A stretch of DNA of 30,443 nt from a virus: IMG/VR virus record IMGVR_UViG_3300030103_005513, positions 1 to 30,443 of that record. One strand, given 5' to 3'. Under the pieces are notes generated by a model that was given only the letters and a program-made list of their open reading frames with translations, had not been told where the DNA came from and ran no database searches. Position 1 is the stretch's first letter. Each line of letters starts with the position of its first letter. A program made the position numbers and the translations under genes. Below are positions 7,506 to 16,529 of this stretch, in pieces.

Positions 7506-10500
7506 TTATACTTGTTCCATTACGAAACGGAACTTCTTACCACTACGCTTGTTAGTGATGAATAAGTCGTTTTCACCCTCCTCAATTTGATATGAACCCC
7601 ATGACCCATCAATTGAGTTTCCTCCACGATGTTCGTTGCTCATTCTTATGTCACCGCAGTATACATCATCGAAGTAACCTGCCCTCCATCTGACTGAGTT
7701 AGTACCCAAGTCATAAGTTGAGTCTGCTTCTGGATTGATTTGTCTTGCTGTAAGAGTAGCAGTCATACCATCAGCAGTATCTGATCTTAGGAAAGATCCA
7801 GAACTTACACCATCTAATGTGTCAGCATCAAGTCCTGAACCAGAACCGTCAACTGTTTTGATCAACGTCAAGATCTCTGATGCTGTTTGATCCGCAGTAG
7901 CACCTGATTCTATTCCATCAAGTTTACTGTGGTCAGAGTTAGTAAAATTATTGTCAGTTTGTGATGCTACAGAGAAATCTAAAGTACCATCACCATCTTG
8001 ATATGTTACCGTAATACCAGATTCGGTGTTACTTGATACCATACCACCCACGATGTCCTGAACCTGCTCAGTGGTAAGTGTTGCAGTGATAAATCCAGCA
8101 CCGTTTGTAAGTTGATTTGTATTAGTGACGTTGGTTGCACCTGAAGCAATACCGTCAAGTTTTGAGTGGTCATCATCGGTGAATACATTACTGTCACTGG
8201 CACTCTCGACAAGGGCACGAATTTCAGATGCTGTCTGGTCTGCAGTAGCACCTGATTCTATTCCATCAAGTTTACTATGATCAGCGTTAGTGAAGTTGTT
8301 ATCAGTTTGAGATGCAACAGCGAAGTCTATCGTACCATCACCATCTTGATATGTTACCGTAATACCAGATTCAGTATTACTTGAGACCATCGCTCCTACT
8401 ATGTCCTGAACCTGCTCGTCTGATAACTGTGTGTTAGCAGTGACATATCCAGCACCATTTGTTATGGCGTTGTTATTCAATGATATGTTCGCTGATCCAT
8501 CGAATGATACACCTGCAATAGTCCTTGCGTTGGCAAGTTTTGTTGCAGTAGCAGCATTGCCTGTTGTGGATCCTGAAGATCCAGATACATTACCAGTGAC
8601 GTTACCTGTCAGAGCACCCACAAATGTGGTGGTTGTTAGTGTATTTGAACTTGGATTATACGATAACCCAGTGTCAGATTCTAATCCTTGTGTGCCTGTG
8701 GCACCGTCTACAAATACAGGATAGACAGTCTCATCTGTGCTATTGTTAGCAGTGATGGTTGAGTTCGTTGCAATAGTAGCAGTGGCAGAATTTCCAGAAC
8801 ATGCTGCAGATGTACCTGAACTTGTGATATAACCTGCACCATTGGTAATTGCATTATTGTTTAGTGATATGTTCGCTGTACCATCAAACGATACCCCTGC
8901 GATTGTTCTGGCGTTCGCTAGTGCTGTGGCAGTGGCAGCATTACCAGTACAGGATCCTGAAGAACCTGATGCGTTACCAGTAAGGTTTCCTATAAATGCA
9001 CCCTGTCCCAATACGATACCACCAGCAGCGATGGTCGCTGTTGTCGTGCCATCAATGCTTGCTATAATACTACCCGTACCACTATCGTCCACACTCATGC
9101 TTGTGTTGCCCTCAGTTATCTGAGTAGCATCTATGTCAACTGAAGCGGTAGATAGTGCTGTTATCTGACCCTGTGCGTTTACAGTGATGATTGGTATAGC
9201 ACTTGCTGATCCATAACTTGCAGCAGATACGCCTGTGTTAGCTAGTTTGCTGCTCGCAATAGAACCTGCTAGTTGAGCATTGGTTATGGTACCACTCAGA
9301 CTACTTGTAGGATAATTGGTAGCATCACTCAAATTGAATGCTGGAGTGGCATCTGTTCCCCCAAGCGTCAAGGTCACACCACCCACACTCATGGTTGAGT
9401 TCGCTAGATATGCGTTACCAATCGCTGTACCCTGCCACACACCAGTGGATATAGTACCAAGACTTGTAAGTGATGATCCAGTAACGCTAGATCCAAGTGT
9501 AGTTGCACTAAGAACTGATGTATTATCAATCTTATAAACCTTGCCATCGGCCAGGTTCATATTTTCTGATGATCCGAAGTTATCACCTGTTGCCTCAAAC
9601 TGGAAGGTCTTATCACCATCACCTGAGTCTATGGTAATACCTCCACCATCAGCAGCAGCATCATCTGCAGCACCAGTGGCAACCTGAATATTTTTATCTG
9701 CTATGTTAACTGTTGTTGCATTCACAGTGGTGGTGGTGCCGTTTACAGTCAAGTTTCCTGAAACTGCTAGGTTGTCAGCAACAGTTGTGGTACCACCTGC
9801 AGAGTCTATCGTAAGATTACCTGATGATGTTGTGACTGTATTTCCATCCAGCGATAAATTATCGACAGATGCTGCACCTGAAACTGTCAAAGTGCCAGTA
9901 AATGTATCACTGGTGTCTGATCGTAAGAAGGATGCTGAACTTATACCATCAAGAGTGTCTGCATCTAATCCTGAACCAGATCCGTCGACAGTTTTGATCA
10001 GTGTAAGTATCTCACTCGCAGTCTGATCTGCTGTAGCACCTGCTTCAATACCATCGAGTTTTGAATGATCTGCTGTAGTAAAATTCTCATCTGTCTGTGA
10101 TGCTACAGCAAAGTCTATAGTACCATCAGCATCTTGATATGTTACAGTAATACCTGATTCAGTATTACTTGATAACATGGCACCCACGATATCCTGAATC
10201 TCTTCTGATGTCTGATCTGCGGTGGCACCTGACTCTATTCCATTGAGTTTTGATAATAAGGCATCGGTGAATGCATTGGTGTCACTATTGTTCTCATAAG
10301 CAGTCTTGATCTCTGTATCAGATTGATCTGCTGTTGCACCTGCTTCAATACCATCCAGCTTTGAATGGTCTGCTGTGGTAAAGTTTTCATCAGTTTGAGA
10401 TGCTACAGAAAAGTCTATCGTACCATCAGCATCTTGATATGTTACTGTAATACCTGATTCAGTGTTTCCAGTGAGCATAGCTCCCACAATATCCTGAATC

Positions 10501-12179
10501 TCCTCATCAGTTTGGTCAGCAGTAGCATTTGATTCAATGCCATTAAGTTTTGTGTGATCTGCATCGGTGAACACGTTGCTATCACTCGCATCTTCAACTA
10601 AAGTTCTTATTTCAGCAGCAGTTTGATCAGCTGTTGCACTCGCCTCTATGCCTGAAAGTTTTGATGCAAGAGCATCGGTAAATGCATTAGTATCTGATTC
10701 CGCTTCGTATAATGACTTGATCTCAGCACCTGTCTGGTCTGCTGTTGCTGCTGCTTCAATACCATCAAGTTTTGAATGGTCTGCATTGGTGAAATTCTGA
10801 TCTGTCTGTGATGCTACAGAAAAGTCTATCGTACCATCAGCGTCTTGGTATGTTACTGTGATGCCTGATTCAGTATTACCTGTGAGCATGGCACCCACAA
10901 TATCTTGAATCTCCTCATCTGACTGATCTGCTGTAGCACCTGCCTCAACCCCGTCAAGTTTTGAGTGGTCTGCATCGGTGAACACATTACTGTCAGATGC
11001 ACTTTCAACTAATGTTCTTATTTCAGCAGCAGTTTGATCGGCTGTCGCAGCAGACTCAATCCCGTCAAGTTTTGTTCCGTCAGCAGCAACATCACGACCA
11101 TCTATAGTACTATCACAAGTTATTGCACCGTTGACAGCAAGACCTGTGCCATTTAGTAATTGGAAACTATCACTCCTGAATCTTCCAGTGATTGTCTGTG
11201 ATCCACCCTTGATGTGTGCGAATTCTATGGCACCGTCTTCAGAACCATCACTTGCATCTAATATCTTACCAGATATCTTAGCATAATTTCTCTCTGTGCT
11301 ATTATCACTCTCTCCAGCAAATTTTATTTGTCCCAAATAGTCTGCGTCTGCAGGTGATGCACTGTTCCTGAATAATTTGAACTCAGGTCCTGCAGCAGAG
11401 TCAGCAGTGGTGTCTGTTATAGTAATATCACCCGTGCCAGTTATATCACCCGTAACGTCGATACCTGCTGTAAAGTCATGATTACCAGTAGAAGTGATCG
11501 GACCATTGCTTGCCACTGCGACTGACGCTGATCCATTCTCTATAGTGGTGCTATCAATGGCAGTAGTGGACGTATTTGTTATCTGACCTTGAGCGTTTAT
11601 TGTAAGAATAGGTATAGCAGTTGATGATCCAACTGTACCTGCTGACACACCTGTGTTTGCTAACTTAGCACTCGCAATAGACCCTGCCAATTGTGCATTG
11701 GTTATAGTACCAACCAGTGATGATGTGGGGTAATCTGTTGCATCACTCAAGTTGAATGCTGGTGTATTGTTTGTACCACCTAACGACAGTGATACACCAC
11801 CAAATGACACAGTGCTATTCGCCAGTTTTGAGTTTGCAATTGAACCAGCAAGTTTATCATTTGATATTGACCCTGCTAGTTGTGCATTGGTTATGGTACC
11901 ACTCAGACTACTGGTAGGATAATTTGTTGCATCACTCAAATCAAACGCTGGAGTGGCATCTGCTGCTCCAAGTGCTACTGATATACCACCTAATGATATT
12001 GTGCTGTTTGCTAAATTGCTATTTGCTATCGCTGTGGATAGCACTGTTGTCCCATCTACTGTAATATTTCCATGTATTCTTACGTCAGACGCAAAGGTCG
12101 AGACACCAACAAATGTCGATATTCCACTGATGGTCTGAGTTAGTCCACCAACTTTGGATAAAACTCTTCCTCTTGACAT
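7506..12179 (-). CDS. Giant repetitive tail fibre protein
   Basis: A 1557-aa fibre protein with a modular plan. Residues 1-60 (MSRGRVLSKVGG...) are the probable attachment end. Residues about 35-225 and 945-1060 carry related blocks with LANSTxSxGGVxLxLGG, then NLSDATxYPTSSLxGTITNA. Residues about 365-725 and 1250-1440 carry tandem [ST]KLDGIExGATADQT units alternating with ESGITVTYQDADGTIDF. The C-terminus (about 1490-1557) has YDLGTNSVRWR, a VYCGDIRMSNEHRGG stretch and a final GKKFRFVMEQV, a tip shared with the 634-aa fibre. No chaperone-type autoproteolytic domain was recognised. An exact TATAAATA box precedes the start. The protein is probably a host-binding distal fibre; the repeats make its length prone to change. 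Confidence 0.85.
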   Translation of the reverse strand: MSRGRVLSKVGGLTQTISGISTFVGVSTFASDVRIHGNITVDGTTVLSTAIANSNLANSTISLGGISVALGAADATPAFDLSDATNYPTSSLSGTITNAQLAGSISNDKLAGSIANSKLANSTVSFGGVSLSLGGTNNTPAFNLSDATDYPTSSLVGTITNAQLAGSIASAKLANTGVSAGTVGSSTAIPILTINAQGQITNTSTTAIDSTTIENGSASVAVASNGPITSTGNHDFTAGIDVTGDITGTGDITITDTTADSAAGPEFKLFRNSASPADADYLGQIKFAGESDNSTERNYAKISGKILDASDGSEDGAIEFAHIKGGSQTITGRFRSDSFQLLNGTGLAVNGAITCDSTIDGRDVAADGTKLDGIESAATADQTAAEIRTLVESASDSNVFTDADHSKLDGVEAGATADQSDEEIQDIVGAMLTGNTESGITVTYQDADGTIDFSVASQTDQNFTNADHSKLDGIEAAATADQTGAEIKSLYEAESDTNAFTDALASKLSGIEASATADQTAAEIRTLVEDASDSNVFTDADHTKLNGIESNATADQTDEEIQDIVGAMLTGNTESGITVTYQDADGTIDFSVASQTDENFTTADHSKLDGIEAGATADQSDTEIKTAYENNSDTNAFTDALLSKLNGIESGATADQTSEEIQDIVGAMLSSNTESGITVTYQDADGTIDFAVASQTDENFTTADHSKLDGIEAGATADQTASEILTLIKTVDGSGSGLDADTLDGISSASFLRSDTSDTFTGTLTVSGAASVDNLSLDGNTVTTSSGNLTIDSAGGTTTVADNLAVSGNLTVNGTTTTVNATTVNIADKNIQVATGAADDAAADGGGITIDSGDGDKTFQFEATGDNFGSSENMNLADGKVYKIDNTSVLSATTLGSSVTGSSLTSLGTISTGVWQGTAIGNAYLANSTMSVGGVTLTLGGTDATPAFNLSDATNYPTSSLSGTITNAQLAGSIASSKLANTGVSAASYGSASAIPIITVNAQGQITALSTASVDIDATQITEGNTSMSVDDSGTGSIIASIDGTTTATIAAGGIVLGQGAFIGNLTGNASGSSGSCTGNAATATALANARTIAGVSFDGTANISLNNNAITNGAGYITSSGTSAACSGNSATATIATNSTITANNSTDETVYPVFVDGATGTQGLESDTGLSYNPSSNTLTTTTFVGALTGNVTGNVSGSSGSTTGNAATATKLANARTIAGVSFDGSANISLNNNAITNGAGYVTANTQLSDEQVQDIVGAMVSSNTESGITVTYQDGDGTIDFAVASQTDNNFTNADHSKLDGIESGATADQTASEIRALVESASDSNVFTDDDHSKLDGIASGATNVTNTNQLTNGAGFITATLTTEQVQDIVGGMVSSNTESGITVTYQDGDGTLDFSVASQTDNNFTNSDHSKLDGIESGATADQTASEILTLIKTVDGSGSGLDADTLDGVSSGSFLRSDTADGMTATLTARQINPEADSTYDLGTNSVRWRAGYFDDVYCGDIRMSNEHRGGNSIDGSWGSYQIEEGENDLFITNKRSGKKFRFVMEQV
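7870..8430 (-). repeat. Fibre repeat block, C-terminal set
   Basis: Three copies of the SKLDGIxSGAT unit and two copies of the GITVTYQDGDGTIDF unit are encoded here, with high DNA similarity between copies (for example around 7950-8050 and 8310-8410). They match the larger block at 10010-11085 in the same gene, so the gene contains both local and long-range direct repeats. Confidence 0.75.
10010..11085 (-). repeat. Fibre repeat block, N-terminal set (eight KLDGIE units)
   Basis: Eight copies of the [ST]KLxGIExxATADQ unit are encoded near 10050, 10235, 10350, 10535, 10645, 10765, 10945 and 11060. Spacing alternates between roughly 110-120 and 180-185 bases; the longer spacers hold the ESGITVTYQDADGTIDF segment and the shorter ones an EIxTLxExxSDxNxFTDA segment. 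This is a higher-order direct repeat of about 300 bases with single-unit insertions. Confidence 0.8.
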
Positions 12180-12208
12180 AACGGGTATTTAGAAATCCTA
12201 ATCTTTTA

Positions 12209-12216
12209 TATTTATA
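12209..12216 (-). promoter_or_regulatory. T4-type late promoter box TATAAATA
   Basis: Plus-strand TATTTATA gives an exact minus-strand late octamer. It overlaps the stop codon of the 634-aa fibre gene (12212-12214) and lies 29 bases before the ATG of the 1557-aa fibre gene, so the largest fibre can be transcribed independently. Confidence 0.7.
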
Positions 12217-14116
12217 CTTCAGTTAGACTGATTTTGTATTTCTTACCTGATATATTGTTCAACATGTAAATATCCTCTTCACCCTCTTGCAATGTCCAAC
12301 TACCAGATGTGCCATCTACTTCATTTACTCTCTTACCTACATTAGAGAAGTGCATGTCAGCACAATAAAAGTCGGAAGCATATATTTCATTTAGTGCAAC
12401 AGTGCTTGAACCTATGCTTCTAAGACCATTTACATCTGGTATCATGTTACCTTTCAAGGTAATATTAGTGACTGTGATATCAGGATCGCCTGTCAGTCCT
12501 GTACAAGATCCATTGAACGCTGATGCTGTCAGTGTATTCGATGACGGGTTGTATTTTAGACTACTATCACTTCTCAATCTCTCACCACTTCCACCTGCTG
12601 TATCAACGAATGTTATAAAATGATCAGCAGCAGTGGTGTCAGTTGCTGTAATATCTATGAGTGATGTTACCACATCAGTCAGTGCCGAACCATCTAAAGC
12701 AGGTAGAGCACCTGACAAATTACTAGATGCAAGTGTACCACTCAATGATGTTGCAGATAATGCACCTGTTGCAGCATTGAATGTCAAAGCGGTGCTTGAT
12801 TTTGCTGCTTGCTCACCCGTCGCAGTGCCTACAAATAATATATTGGTTGTGGTGTCGGTGGTGTCTGCTGACACAGTGACCAATGTAGACGCACCAGTGA
12901 CAGTTCCTGTAAGGTTACCAGTGACATTACCTGTTACATTTCCAGTGACATTACCTGTCAAGTCACCAGTAAATACACCTGCGATTGCTCCTGTGCCTGT
13001 AATAGTGGGCGAAGTTAGACTCTTATTGGTGAGTGTCTGTGTACCAGTGTCAGAAACGAGAGTGGCATCATCATTACCAATAGTTGAACCGCCAGGTAAA
13101 GTAAGTTTATTAGTTGCACCTACACTATGATCTGCAGCAGTTATAATCTGTCCATGAGAGTTCACATGGCAATTAAGTTGTATTTGCCCTTCTATTGATG
13201 AACCGTCACCTTTGACCTCAAGTATTTGGGTGGCAGGGTCAACCTCTACATTACCAGACGAAGAACTTATATTACCTGTCAAATTACCTGTCACATTTCC
13301 TGTCACATCACCAGTGACATCACCAGTCAAGTCACCTTCTACATTTCCTGTGATATTTCCTGTCAAATTACCTGTGATATTACCCGTGACATTACCAGTC
13401 AAGTTACCATCAAACACAGGTGCAGATGCAATACCACTGACACTCAAATGCTCAAGATAAAAAGGTGAATCAGGAGCTAGTGATCCTATGCCAGAGGAAA
13501 CTGAACTAATTGTAAGACCTACACCAAGTCTTATCACGTTGATCTCATCAACTAATTCAAAACCCTGTGCATCCTCAAACTTTATACTGCTATCAGCGAT
13601 AGAGAATATTGATGCTATACCTGATGTATTATCTCCTACAGGCACCGCCATAAATGAAAGACCAGCACCTACTCGGATAGTTGTGATACCAGTGTTTCTA
13701 GTAAAATCGTTTGCGTCTTCAAAGTCTAATTGGTTTTTTTGTATATGTACGGTGGAGACACCAATTTGAATCGTACCACCTATACCTGTATTTTCTTTCG
13801 CTTCTGTTACAAATACACCATTGCCTGTAAAGTTTACTCTAGTCGTTGAGCCAGCAAAACCAACAGGAGTTATACCCTGATCTTGTATTGTGATACCAAA
13901 CGCTGAACCACCACCTGTACCTGAAGGTGGTGCTGCCCAGAATCTTTCTCCGTTTGTATTAGCATATAATATAAACTCATTATTAATTGGCAAACCTAGA
14001 TTAGGTTCTGCCTCTTCCAGACCAAGAAAGGACGGGAATCCATTAGTTTGATTTCTAAATGTAGATAAACCAGCATAACTGGTTACACCCACTCTGCCTG
14101 AAAGTAGTCTTCCCAT
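12212..14116 (-). CDS. Tail fibre protein with GNxT repeats
   Basis: A 634-aa fibre. The N-terminal region (residues 1-230, MGRLLSGRVGVTSYAGLSTF onwards, with NEFILYANTNGERFWAAPP near 45) is non-repetitive and probably anchors to the baseplate or to another fibre. It holds two or three related ITxIRxGxGLS blocks. Two runs of 4-residue GN[LIV]T repeats follow (about 238-282 and 381-405). A SDTGTQTLTNKSLTSPTI segment lies between them. The C-terminus (about 570-634) has the tip NEIYASDFYCADMHFSN, WTLQEGEEDIYML and a final GKKYKISLTEV, homologous to the end of the 1557-aa fibre. A GGAGAA Shine-Dalgarno lies 11 bases before the ATG, within the preceding gene, from which it is separated by one base. 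Confidence 0.85.
   Translation of the reverse strand: MGRLLSGRVGVTSYAGLSTFRNQTNGFPSFLGLEEAEPNLGLPINNEFILYANTNGERFWAAPPSGTGGGSAFGITIQDQGITPVGFAGSTTRVNFTGNGVFVTEAKENTGIGGTIQIGVSTVHIQKNQLDFEDANDFTRNTGITTIRVGAGLSFMAVPVGDNTSGIASIFSIADSSIKFEDAQGFELVDEINVIRLGVGLTISSVSSGIGSLAPDSPFYLEHLSVSGIASAPVFDGNLTGNVTGNITGNLTGNITGNVEGDLTGDVTGDVTGNVTGNLTGNISSSSGNVEVDPATQILEVKGDGSSIEGQIQLNCHVNSHGQIITAADHSVGATNKLTLPGGSTIGNDDATLVSDTGTQTLTNKSLTSPTITGTGAIAGVFTGDLTGNVTGNVTGNVTGNLTGTVTGASTLVTVSADTTDTTTNILFVGTATGEQAAKSSTALTFNAATGALSATSLSGTLASSNLSGALPALDGSALTDVVTSLIDITATDTTAADHFITFVDTAGGSGERLRSDSSLKYNPSSNTLTASAFNGSCTGLTGDPDITVTNITLKGNMIPDVNGLRSIGSSTVALNEIYASDFYCADMHFSNVGKRVNEVDGTSGSWTLQEGEEDIYMLNNISGKKYKISLTEV
13272..13403 (-). 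repeat. 12-base tandem repeat (11 units) encoding GNxT
   Basis: Eleven consecutive 12-base units with plus-strand consensus TTACCTGTSAMA (S, G or C; M, A or C) can be laid end to end. On the minus strand each encodes a Gly-Asn/Asp-Val/Leu/Ile-Thr unit. A twelfth, degenerate unit follows. A shorter run of the same unit lies near 12900-12975 in the same gene. Confidence 0.85.
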
Positions 14117-14117
14117 T

Positions 14118-14456
14118 TTACTTAGCGTTCTCCAGTATGCTGACTATGCATTTTTGTGTGTTCAAGAAATCACCTTGAATCTTGAGCACGTCACCTGTTT
14201 CTAATACTAATCTACCATCTAAGAATGACATAGCATCCTGATGGGGTATACGTCCTAGTTCTATGATAGGGGTGTCAACTGAATCTCTACTGTGATATAC
14301 ACTGAATGATGTCACAGATGAACTCGTACCTACGTTTGCTACATTGCCATATATGACTAGCGATGAGACACCTGGTGGGCATGTGTATATACCAACCTTT
14401 GCTGTGGTAAGGGTGTGAGTTACAGTCTTGAATTTATTTAATGGTATCGCAGCCAT
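14118..14456 (-). CDS. Small virion-associated protein of the fibre cluster
   Basis: A 112-aa protein rich in beta-strand-type sequence: THTLTTAKVGIYTCPPG (residues about 13-29), SLVIYGNVANVG, and a C-terminal LETGDVLKIQGDFLNTQKCI. The pattern of a pro-gly turn followed by SxVIYG and a late LxxGDxL resembles small jelly-roll or decoration proteins encoded beside fibre genes in marine T4-like phages, but I do not recognise a named family. It lies between two long fibre genes with zero- and one-base spacing. A strong GGAGGT Shine-Dalgarno (14466-14471) lies nine bases upstream of the ATG, inside the end of the previous gene. Probably a fibre-attached head or joint; function unproven. Confidence 0.6.
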   Translation of the reverse strand: MAAIPLNKFKTVTHTLTTAKVGIYTCPPGVSSLVIYGNVANVGTSSSVTSFSVYHSRDSVDTPIIELGRIPHQDAMSFLDGRLVLETGDVLKIQGDFLNTQKCIVSILENAK

Positions 14457-16496
14457 TTATAGATTACCTCCGAGAGCGATAATAAGTGGAGTGAGTTGTG
14501 CTTGGATGCTCTTTTGGAAAGCATCACCTGTGATATCACCTGTCTGTTGATTGATGGTGAAGTTGTCACCTACCTTCAGGTTACCTCTCTCATCCGTGGA
14601 TGTGTAGACAACCTTTCCACCTTGCTCTGAAATCGCTTGGTTTGCAGGTATAGCAACACCTCCTTTGCTAGGACGTGCTGTATTAATATCTATTCCTGAA
14701 CCTACATGTTCAAAAGTATATGATGAAGCAAGGATCAATGACTGTCTGGCGAATGGGACAGTCGAACCAACACCGACTGCGTTTGGTAACGTCTGGTCGA
14801 TGGTGATTGTAGAGACACCAGCTGTAACAGGTGTCGCACTATTTATAGTATAATAGACGGGCGACATCTCAACAGTTGCCTCTGCTGTCGTTCCTGAAGT
14901 TGGGGCAGCGATTGTCACCGTGGGTGCTCCACGATATTGTGATCCAGATGAACTTACTTCTATTGCAGTTATACTACCAAAACCATTTACAACAGCGACA
15001 CCTTCAGCACCTCTACCACCTGGACCTGTAGGTGATGCTATTGTAACAACAGGAGGTTGTGCACTTGTATACCCTGTACCTGCATTGGTTATAGTAAAAC
15101 TTCTTACTTCATTGAATAATTCACCAAGATAGAATGCCTGACCTGTGAATGGTCTGCTGGTCAAACTACCAACTGTGATGGTATTGTCCTCTACAATACC
15201 TTCAACCGCCACCGCACCTGTTTGATTTACCGTACCAACACCTGAAGCAACCAATCCTCTAGTTCCAAATGAGGCGTTGGAGTTGTTGACATCACACTGT
15301 GCACCTGACACAGCAGTGATACCTGTAACATTACATATAGTGAATAGTGATACTAATTGTGCATACGCATTGTTGCTTATGGTAACACCTATACCACCTT
15401 GGTTATACTGTGTGTATGAATCAACGTTCATTGACTTCAAACCTTCAGCATGTGAACCATCAACCTTGAGACCCTGACTATTTGGTATGAAGTTTGTACA
15501 GTTTCTTATGTACGGTGATTGTGTGATGATACCTGCTGACCCGTCAGGTGGGAAAGCAATGATAGCACCTGTGTTTGCAGCACCTACAAATGATAAGTTC
15601 TGGAACAGTGTGCCATTTTTGGCATGGAATAGATCCACACCAGTATTTGATGGCGTAACTTGTGTCTGTCTTAGATCATCACCATCTATCGTGACATTGT
15701 TTGGTACGACAACTGGATTGTTCTCTGTATATAAACCTGCAGAAACTCTTATAGTATTACCTGAAGTTGCTATCGCTACCGCACCACCAATAGTTCTCTT
15801 CGCAGTTTTGAGTGTGAATCCATCATTGCCATCATTTCCATCCTGATTGACATGAAGTATATTAGTGACACTAGCACCTGCACCCACCCATAACAACTCA
15901 CCAGATTCACCTGCTGCTAGAATACTTTTAGCAACACCAACTGCACCTGATGAGTCAAGGAATGTACCACCTATCTGTACGAATCCATTAGAACTATCAC
16001 CAGGTGCTCTTGCAACTTGTAGAAGATACTCAGGTAATGTGGTTCCAATACCTACCCGTTTGTTTGTTGGGTCGAAAACAAAGTTGTCAGCACCTTGGAA
16101 TTTACCATCCGATGCTTTCTTAAATTGTATTGAATTATTAGCGTCAGATGCAAGTGTATGAATTTCTGCTTGTGTAGACCATGAGACACCTGTGCCACCA
16201 CCTGTTGATATTATTACCTGCCCGTTAGTCCCTGCTCCCTCTGCATTATCTTTGATTGCACCACCAAATAAAGCGTCTCCCCTTACATCTAACTCATTTG
16301 CAGGTTGTGTGCTACCTATACCTACTTGACCTGCTGCTACTATGCCATCAAAATTAGCAGTTGTTGCTACATCAAGACCAAATTTGGCATCAGTTTTACC
16401 AATACCAGTTTTATTCGTTTGAGCATCAACAACCAGAGCGTCATCACCGACCTCCAGTCCTTTCTCGACAGCAAACTTCTTATTTACTGATGCCAT
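14457..16496 (-). CDS. Beta-helix fibre/baseplate protein related to the 1891-aa neighbour
   Basis: A 679-aa structural protein. The N-terminus (residues 1-160) has VGIGxTxP..LDV units (TGIGKTDAKFGLDV, VGIGSTQPANELDV, VGIGTTLPEYLLQV), common in fibres. From about 205 a beta-helix-like part begins with ILHVNQDGNDGNDGFTLKTA and RVSAGLYTENNPVVV, resembling right-handed helices of pectate-lyase-like fibres, with VNNSNASFGTRG near 405. Residues about 462-538 carry two Gly-rich AGTGYTSAQPPVVTI-type repeats. Residues about 575-650 (SLILASSYTFEHVG ... GGKVVYTSTDERGN) match a module in the 1891-aa protein. An AGGAG Shine-Dalgarno lies 11 bases before the ATG and a GATAAATA box further upstream. Confidence 0.75.
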   Translation of the reverse strand: MASVNKKFAVEKGLEVGDDALVVDAQTNKTGIGKTDAKFGLDVATTANFDGIVAAGQVGIGSTQPANELDVRGDALFGGAIKDNAEGAGTNGQVIISTGGGTGVSWSTQAEIHTLASDANNSIQFKKASDGKFQGADNFVFDPTNKRVGIGTTLPEYLLQVARAPGDSSNGFVQIGGTFLDSSGAVGVAKSILAAGESGELLWVGAGASVTNILHVNQDGNDGNDGFTLKTAKRTIGGAVAIATSGNTIRVSAGLYTENNPVVVPNNVTIDGDDLRQTQVTPSNTGVDLFHAKNGTLFQNLSFVGAANTGAIIAFPPDGSAGIITQSPYIRNCTNFIPNSQGLKVDGSHAEGLKSMNVDSYTQYNQGGIGVTISNNAYAQLVSLFTICNVTGITAVSGAQCDVNNSNASFGTRGLVASGVGTVNQTGAVAVEGIVEDNTITVGSLTSRPFTGQAFYLGELFNEVRSFTITNAGTGYTSAQPPVVTIASPTGPGGRGAEGVAVVNGFGSITAIEVSSSGSQYRGAPTVTIAAPTSGTTAEATVEMSPVYYTINSATPVTAGVSTITIDQTLPNAVGVGSTVPFARQSLILASSYTFEHVGSGIDINTARPSKGGVAIPANQAISEQGGKVVYTSTDERGNLKVGDNFTINQQTGDITGDAFQKSIQAQLTPLIIALGGNL

Positions 16497-16521
16497 TTAC
16501 CAGTGCACTCCTAAGTATTTG

Positions 16522-16529
16522 TATTTATC
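16522..16529 (-). promoter_or_regulatory. Near-consensus late promoter box GATAAATA
   Basis: Minus-strand GATAAATA differs from the T4 late octamer at the first base. It lies 25 bases before the ATG of the 679-aa gene and overlaps the last bases of the 1891-aa gene, the same layout as the exact boxes at the other fibre genes. Confidence 0.55.

Noticed and set aside
8431-8724. Open frames on the plus strand opposite the fibre genes (also 8842-9123, 9703-10026, 12633-13130, 15487-15846)
   Set aside because: They are shadows of long, repetitive, low-complexity minus-strand genes; the peptides are Val/Pro/Ala-rich mirror translations of the fibre repeats and have no ribosome sites or known motifs.
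7870-11085. CRISPR-like array
   Set aside because: Repeats are in-frame coding repeats of a fibre with variable, protein-coding spacers, not short identical repeats with unique spacers.
14840-14847. Exact TATAAATA on the minus strand
   Set aside because: It lies inside the 679-aa gene about 385 bases before the next start, with no gene start nearby; AT-rich coding sequence explains it. It shows that the octamer alone is not proof of a promoter.
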